The notes beneath the pieces were generated by a model, which did not search any database, was not told the DNA's origin, and saw only the letters and a list, made by a program, of their open reading frames with translations. From contig CAMBRH010000020.1 in the NCBI GenBank assembly GCA_945870115.1, positions 1 through 19,716 on the forward strand: a DNA stretch of 19,716 nucleotides. Reading direction: 5' to 3'. Of this stretch, positions 14,971-19,716 are shown one piece after another. Positions within the stretch are counted from its first letter, which is position 1, and each line of letters starts with the position of its first letter. The DNA is from Chitinophaga pinensis. GTDB taxonomy: Bacteria; Bacteroidota; Bacteroidia; Flavobacteriales_D; Crocinitomicaceae. Both the position numbers and the translations under genes were made by a program.

Positions 14971-15930
14971 ATGGTAAAAGTAACCATTGACGATAAAACA
15001 ATTGAAGTAGAACCAGGAACAACCATTCTTAGTGCTGCTCGTCAAATTGGAGGAGAAGTAGTTCCGCCAGCTATGTGTTTTTACAGTAAATTACCAGGAA
15101 CTGGAGGTAAATGTAGAACATGTTTAGTTGAGGTTTCACAAGGTTCTGAAAAAGATCCTCGTCCAATGCCAAAATTAGTTGCATCTTGCTCTACTCCAGT
15201 TATGGATGGAATGGTTGTGAAAAATACTACCAGCGAAAAAGTAAAAGTTGGTCGCGGTGCTGTTGTTGAATTTTTATTGATAAATCATCCTTTGGATTGT
15301 CCTGTTTGTGATCAAGCGGGAGAATGTCATTTACAAGATTTAGGTTTTGAAAATGGAGGAGAAGGTACTCGTTACGAAGAAGAAAAAAGAACGTTTGATC
15401 CAGTTGACATAGGAAATAAGATTAAATTACACATGAACCGTTGCATCTTATGCTATAGATGTGTTGCAGTTGCTAATCAATTAACTGACAAAAGAGTTCA
15501 TGGCGTATTGGGTCGTGGAGAACATGCAGAAATTAGCACTTATATTGAAAAAGCAATTGATAACGATTTCTCAGGAAATATGATTGATGTTTGTCCAGTT
15601 GGTGCTTTAACAGATAAAACTTTCCGTTTTAAAAGTCGTGTTTGGTTCTTGAAACCAATGGAAGCTTCTTGCGAATGTACTAAATGTTCAGGTAAAACGG
15701 TTGTTTGGATGTTTGGTAATGAAATTATGCGAGTTACTGCTCGAAAAGATCAATACGGTGAAGTCGAAGATCAGGATGGAAAAACTGGTTGGATTTGCAA
15801 CGATTGTCGTTTTGAGAAAAAAGACATTTCAAAATGGAATATAATCGGACCTAGAAAAATTAACAGGCATTCTGTGATTTCACAAGGAAATTATACAAGT
15901 CCGAGACAAACTATTAAAAAATTAAATTAA
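14971..15930 (+). CDS. nuoG: NADH-quinone oxidoreductase subunit G, short form
   Basis: 319 residues, against roughly 700-900 in E. coli or Thermus. All electron-transfer parts are present: a ferredoxin-like [2Fe-2S] site (C36, C48, C51, C73), the HxxxCxxCxxxxxC site of N5 (H106, C110, C113, C119), and a four-cysteine site (C158, C161, C164, C208, the last in VCPVGALT). A further cysteine group (C224, C226, C229, C276, C279) lies where larger NuoG proteins carry the N7-type cluster or its remnant. The molybdopterin-like domain that normally follows is absent. The chain ends cleanly and nuoH starts 7 bases later, so this is not a recent frameshift. From memory, short NuoG proteins occur in other Flavobacteriia. 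Confidence 0.92.
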   Translation: MVKVTIDDKTIEVEPGTTILSAARQIGGEVVPPAMCFYSKLPGTGGKCRTCLVEVSQGSEKDPRPMPKLVASCSTPVMDGMVVKNTTSEKVKVGRGAVVEFLLINHPLDCPVCDQAGECHLQDLGFENGGEGTRYEEEKRTFDPVDIGNKIKLHMNRCILCYRCVAVANQLTDKRVHGVLGRGEHAEISTYIEKAIDNDFSGNMIDVCPVGALTDKTFRFKSRVWFLKPMEASCECTKCSGKTVVWMFGNEIMRVTARKDQYGEVEDQDGKTGWICNDCRFEKKDISKWNIIGPRKINRHSVISQGNYTSPRQTIKKLN

Positions 15931-15937
15931 TACAGGA

Positions 15938-16954
15938 ATGTTAGAAAAACTAATTTTAGTTGGTATAATCTTTACTATTTCTTTAGTAATAGCGATGTAT
16001 GCAACTTATTTTGAACGAAAAGTTGCGGCTTGGTTTCAAGATCGAATCGGACCAGATAGAGCTGGACCATTTGGTTTGTTGCAACCGCTTGCTGATGGTG
16101 TTAAAATGTTCTTGAAAGAAGATTTTATTCCTAGAAATTCAGATAAATGGCTTTTTATTATGGGGCCAGGAATTGCGATGTTTACTTCTTTGATGACAAG
16201 TACAATTATTCCTTGGGGACCAGATATTGTTACAGCTAGTGGGAATATTGTTCTTCAAGTTGCTGATTTTGACATAGGAATCTTATTCATTTTAGGTGTT
16301 GTTTCTGTTGGAGTTTATGGAATCATGATTGGTGGTTGGGCTTCAAATAATAAGTTTTCTCTTTTTGGAGCAATTCGTGCTTCTTCCCAAATGATTTCTT
16401 ACGAACTTGCAATGGGAATTTCTGTGATTACGATTGTAATGATGACAGGAAGTTTGAGCTTACGAGATATCACTGAAGCACAACATGGAATGAATTGGAA
16501 TATTTTTTATCAGCCACTTGCTTTTGTAATCTTTTTTGTTTGTTCATTAGCAGAATTAAATCGTGCTCCTTTCGATTTGGCTGAATGTGAAAGTGAATTA
16601 ATTGGAGGTTACCATACAGAATATGGTTCTATGAAACTTGGTTTTTTCCTATTTGCTGAGTATGTTGGAATGTTTATTTCTTCTGCAGTAATCTCAATTT
16701 TGTTCTTTGGAGGTTACAATTTCCCAGGAATGGATATGGTAGAAGGAAATACCTTAGCTGTGTTAGGCGTTGTTGCATTATTTGTTAAAATATTCTTCTT
16801 CATATTTGTAATTATGTGGATTCGTTGGACTTTACCTCGTTTCCGTTTTGACCAATTAATGCACTTAGGCTGGAAAACATTAATTCCTTTAGCTTTAATT
16901 AATTTATTAGTAACAGGATTAGTGATTGCTTTTACAAGCGGTTGGTTTAATTAA
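15938..16954 (+). CDS. nuoH: NADH-quinone oxidoreductase subunit H
   Basis: 338 residues with about eight membrane helices. ERKVAAWFQDRIGPDRAGPF (26-45) and LNRAPFDLAECESELIGGYH (about 206-225) are the conserved loops that form the quinone entry tunnel and the charged link to the proton channels. The start is directly preceded by AGGA. It joins the membrane arm to the NuoB/NuoD interface. Confidence 0.97.
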   Translation: MLEKLILVGIIFTISLVIAMYATYFERKVAAWFQDRIGPDRAGPFGLLQPLADGVKMFLKEDFIPRNSDKWLFIMGPGIAMFTSLMTSTIIPWGPDIVTASGNIVLQVADFDIGILFILGVVSVGVYGIMIGGWASNNKFSLFGAIRASSQMISYELAMGISVITIVMMTGSLSLRDITEAQHGMNWNIFYQPLAFVIFFVCSLAELNRAPFDLAECESELIGGYHTEYGSMKLGFFLFAEYVGMFISSAVISILFFGGYNFPGMDMVEGNTLAVLGVVALFVKIFFFIFVIMWIRWTLPRFRFDQLMHLGWKTLIPLALINLLVTGLVIAFTSGWFN

Positions 16955-16972
16955 TATTTTAGAATTAAAAAT

Positions 16973-17515
16973 ATGCAAAGTCTATCAAATAGAAGTAAAG
17001 TAGTTTCAGATAAACCAATGACGTTTATGGAAAAACTATATTTACCTGCGATTTTAGGAGGAATGTGGATTACATTTACACATTTATTCAGAAAACACAA
17101 TACCTTAAAATATCCTGAACAAACAAAAGCTTTTGCTCCAGTTTACAGAGGAATGCACGTTTTAAAACGCGATGAACAAGGTCGTGAAAATTGCACTGCG
17201 TGCGGTTTATGCGCTGTTGCTTGTCCTGCGGAAGCAATTACAATGGTTGCAAACGAACGTGAAAAAGGTGAAGAACATTTATACCGTGAAGAAAAATACG
17301 CAGAAATATATGAAATTAATATGTTGCGTTGCATTTTTTGTGGCTTGTGCGAAGAGGCTTGTCCAAAAGAAGCAATTTTTTTAACAGACAGACTTGTTCC
17401 TACAGAATATGAAAGAGCAGATTTCATTTACGGAAAAGATAAATTAGTAGAGTCTATGGATTATCGTATTGATATTACAGACAGACAAAGTACAGGTAAA
17501 AGAACAGAAAAATGA
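16973..17515 (+). CDS. nuoI: NADH-quinone oxidoreductase subunit I (two [4Fe-4S] ferredoxin)
   Basis: 180 residues with two CxxCxxCxxxCP sites: C74, C77, C80 and C84 (CTACGLCAVACP), and C120, C123, C126 and C130 (CIFCGLCEEACP). These hold clusters N6a and N6b, which deliver electrons from NuoG to N2 in NuoB. An amphipathic N-terminal segment (ILGGMWITFTHLF) anchors it on NuoH. The stop overlaps the nuoJ ATG (ATGA). Confidence 0.97.
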   Translation: MQSLSNRSKVVSDKPMTFMEKLYLPAILGGMWITFTHLFRKHNTLKYPEQTKAFAPVYRGMHVLKRDEQGRENCTACGLCAVACPAEAITMVANEREKGEEHLYREEKYAEIYEINMLRCIFCGLCEEACPKEAIFLTDRLVPTEYERADFIYGKDKLVESMDYRIDITDRQSTGKRTEK

Positions 17516-18024
17516 GTATAGAAATATTAGTTTATATCCTTGGAGGTTTAACTGTAGGTTCTGCCTTAATGGTAGTTTTAAGTAAACATCCAATAAGAAG
17601 TGTCATGTATTTGATTTTGACTTTCTTTTTAATCTCAGCAAATTACATCATGTTAAATGCTCAGTTTGTTGCAATCGTAAATATGATGGTTTATGCCGGT
17701 GCGATTATGGTTTTGTTCTTATTCGTCTTAATGTTATTAAACTTAAGTAAAGAAAATGAGCCAAAATCTTCGCTTTTGGTAAAAATCGCTTCAGCATTGG
17801 CTGGTGGATCTTTGTTACTTGTTTTAGTTGCAGCGATTAAAGATATAGTTGTTTTACAAGTTGCTGAAAAAGTAACGGATAACGCATCTGGATTGGTTCA
17901 GAACTTAGGACATTTATTGTTTACAAAATATGTTCTTCCTTTTGAAGTTTCATCAATATTGTTTATCGCAGCAATCGTTGGAGCAGTTTTATTAGCAAAA
18001 AGAGAATCACAAATAATCGAGTAA
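17512..18024 (+). CDS. nuoJ: NADH-quinone oxidoreductase subunit J
   Basis: 170 residues, almost all in five predicted membrane helices. The conserved helix-3 segment NMMVYAGAIMVLFLFVLML holds the pi-bulge tyrosine-glycine region that rearranges during turnover. It overlaps nuoI by four bases (ATGA) and is one base from nuoK. Confidence 0.95.
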   Translation: MSIEILVYILGGLTVGSALMVVLSKHPIRSVMYLILTFFLISANYIMLNAQFVAIVNMMVYAGAIMVLFLFVLMLLNLSKENEPKSSLLVKIASALAGGSLLLVLVAAIKDIVVLQVAEKVTDNASGLVQNLGHLLFTKYVLPFEVSSILFIAAIVGAVLLAKRESQIIE

Positions 18025-18025
18025 T

Positions 18026-18355
18026 ATGATTTTAGCAACAGTTTTTGAATCTGGCGTATCGATTCAGTTTTATTTAATTCTCGCAACAGTACTTTTTGTT
18101 ATTGGTGCTTTGGGAGTTATGACGCGTCGAAATTCAATCATCTTATTGATGTGTATTGAATTAATGTTAAATGCAGCTAATTTACTTTTAGTAGCATTTT
18201 CTTCCTATTTTGGAAAAGCAGATGGTCAAATATTTGTATTTTTTATCATGGTTGTAGCTGCTGCTGAAGCTACTGTCGGCTTATCAATTTTGGTAATGGC
18301 CTACAGAAATGCTCGTACAGTTGACGTTGGAATTTTTAATAAATTAAAAGGGTAA
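18026..18355 (+). CDS. nuoK: NADH-quinone oxidoreductase subunit K
   Basis: 109 residues, three membrane helices, MrpC-like. The two proton-channel glutamates are present: E45 in LLMCIELMLNAANL and E81 in VAAAEATVGLSI. Length and order are canonical. nuoL starts three bases after the stop. Confidence 0.97.
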   Translation: MILATVFESGVSIQFYLILATVLFVIGALGVMTRRNSIILLMCIELMLNAANLLLVAFSSYFGKADGQIFVFFIMVVAAAEATVGLSILVMAYRNARTVDVGIFNKLKG

Positions 18356-18358
18356 AAA

Positions 18359-19716
18359 ATGACAATAGAAACAATCATATTAAGCATTTTAGCACTTCCA
18401 TTACTTGGAGCTTTAATCAATGGGATTTTTGGGAAAAACCTTCCTAAGAAAATTGTTGGTACTATCGCGACAGTTGTAATGTTTGCTTCTTTTGGACTAG
18501 CTATTACGGCTTTTTCATCTTTACATGAAATGAAAATTGTTCATTTGTATCAATTTCTAAATTTCGAAAGTTTTCATTTAAATTTCAGTCTGCAAGTGGA
18601 TTCACTTTCTATTTGGATGACTTTAATTGTAACTGGTGTAGGTTCATTGATTCACTTATTTTCTATGGGATATATGAGTCACGACAAAGGATATTACAAA
18701 TTCTTTACTTACTTAAATATTTTTATCTTCTCCATGTTGATTTTGATTTTAGGAAGTAATTATTTCATGTTATTCTTTGGTTGGGAAGGTGTTGGAATTT
18801 GTTCTTACTTATTAATCGGTTTTCACTTCAGTGATGAGAAAAAAGGACTTTTAAACAGTGTTGCTGCAAGAAAAGCTTTCATTATGAACCGTATCGGAGA
18901 TTTAGGTTTATTGATTGGTTTATTCTTGATTTTAGCTCAATTCGGAACATTGGAATACAGAGAATTAGCACAAATGATTTTAGTTGAAGGAATAAACCCA
19001 ACAACTTGGATGATGTTTGGAATTACTTTCTGCTTGTTTATTGGTGCAACAGGAAAATCCGCACAAATCCCATTATTTACTTGGCTTCCAGATGCAATGG
19101 CGGGACCAACTCCTGTGTCAGCTTTAATTCACGCTGCAACAATGGTAACTGCTGGTATTTTCTTGGTTGTTCGTTCAAACTTCTTGTTTGAATTAGCTCC
19201 AATGACACAAGATATTATGCTTTATGTTGGTTTAGCGACTTCTTTAGTTGCTGCTTTTATTGCTATGAGACAAAACGATATCAAAAAAGTATTGGCTTAC
19301 TCAACTGTTTCTCAATTAGGATTTATATTTGTTTCTCTTGGAATGGGTGGTTATACCGCCGCAATTTTCCACGTTACAACACACGCATTTTTCAAAGCAC
19401 TTTTATTCTTAGGTTCAGGTTCAGTAATTCATGCAATGTCTGACGAACAAGATATTCGTCAAATGGGTGGTTTGAAAAAATACATTCCAATTACACACAT
19501 CACATTTTTAATTGGAACTTTAGCAATCGCTGGTTTTCCTTTTCTTTCTGGATTTTTCTCTAAAGATGAAATCTTAGCGCACGCTTTACATCACAACATC
19601 ATAATTTATATTTTATTAGCTTTCAGTGCTTTATTGACTGCGATTTATATGTTTAGATTGTATTTTGTTGTTTTCTACGGAAAATTCAGAGGTTCAGATG
19701 AAGTGAAACATCATTT
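18359..19716 (+). CDS. nuoL: NADH-quinone oxidoreductase subunit L, N-terminal part
   Basis: Runs off the right edge after about 452 codons, out of roughly 600 or more in the family. It is one of the three antiporter-like proton-pumping subunits. Visible hallmarks are FGWEGVGICSYLLIGF with the channel glutamate E143, GKSAQIPLFTWLPDAMAGP with lysine K233, PVSALIHAATMVTAGIFL, and HAFFKALLFLGSGSVIHAM. The long lateral helix that belongs at the C-terminus lies outside the window, as presumably do nuoM and nuoN. Confidence 0.97.
   Translation, partial: MTIETIILSILALPLLGALINGIFGKNLPKKIVGTIATVVMFASFGLAITAFSSLHEMKIVHLYQFLNFESFHLNFSLQVDSLSIWMTLIVTGVGSLIHLFSMGYMSHDKGYYKFFTYLNIFIFSMLILILGSNYFMLFFGWEGVGICSYLLIGFHFSDEKKGLLNSVAARKAFIMNRIGDLGLLIGLFLILAQFGTLEYRELAQMILVEGINPTTWMMFGITFCLFIGATGKSAQIPLFTWLPDAMAGPTPVSALIHAATMVTAGIFLVVRSNFLFELAPMTQDIMLYVGLATSLVAAFIAMRQNDIKKVLAYSTVSQLGFIFVSLGMGGYTAAIFHVTTHAFFKALLFLGSGSVIHAMSDEQDIRQMGGLKKYIPITHITFLIGTLAIAGFPFLSGFFSKDEILAHALHHNIIIYILLAFSALLTAIYMFRLYFVVFYGKFRGSDEVKHH

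Noticed and set aside
14971..15930. nuoG as a truncated pseudogene
   Set aside because: The frame is intact, all expected iron-sulphur ligands are present, and the spacing to nuoH is tight and operon-like. No remnant of the missing domain follows.

Overview
The window is AT-rich and reads as chromosomal DNA of a flavobacterium-like member of the Bacteroidota (order Flavobacteriales or close). Supporting signs are a bacillithiol gene (bshC), a secreted protein ending in a type IX secretion (type B, gliding-motility-associated) sorting domain, WG-like repeats, Bacteroidota-type -7 boxes (TAnnTTTG), very weak Shine-Dalgarno signals and a short flavobacterial-style NuoG. I saw no tRNA, rRNA, IS element, phage gene or CRISPR array. 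No stretch longer than 300 bases lacks a gene.

Layout: (1) 1-773, minus strand, the N-terminal part of bshC, running off the left edge. (2) 854-6802, plus strand, a compact four-gene cassette whose genes overlap or abut. It encodes a TolC-like outer-membrane protein fused to a glycosidase-like TIM-barrel domain, a HlyD/Alg44-like membrane fusion protein, a cysteine-rich TackOD1-like protein with a degenerate GGDEF domain, and a processive family-2 glycosyltransferase with membrane helices. I read it as a synthase-dependent exopolysaccharide production and export machine with a cytoplasmic sensor. (3) 6924-8018, plus strand, a secreted WG-repeat-like protein of unknown role. (4) 8047-10011, minus strand, a secreted L-type lectin-like, multi-domain T9SS cargo protein. 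(5) 10247-19716, plus strand, the respiratory complex I operon nuoABCDEFGHIJKL in canonical order. nuoL is cut by the right edge, and nuoM and nuoN presumably follow.

How the parts work: NuoE, F and G form the NADH-oxidising module, NuoB, C, D and I the quinone-reducing arm, and NuoA, H, J, K and L the proton-pumping membrane arm. This is therefore a 14-subunit-type, NADH-dependent enzyme with separate nuoC and nuoD. NuoG lacks the large molybdopterin-like domain. In the polysaccharide cassette the glycosyltransferase would make and push the polymer through the inner membrane, the HlyD-like protein would bridge the periplasm, the TolC-like protein would form the outer-membrane exit, and its attached TIM-barrel might bind or trim the chain. 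The zinc-ribbon/GGDEF-like protein is the likely regulator.

The most interesting item is the polysaccharide cassette: it pairs a TolC-type exit with a glycosyltransferase rather than an ABC or RND pump. Secondary points are a TGTTAACA-core palindrome in both divergent spacers, an inverted repeat upstream of the WG-repeat gene, CTTTGCG repeat clusters in two gaps of the nuo operon, and several start codons that differ from the longest open frame.
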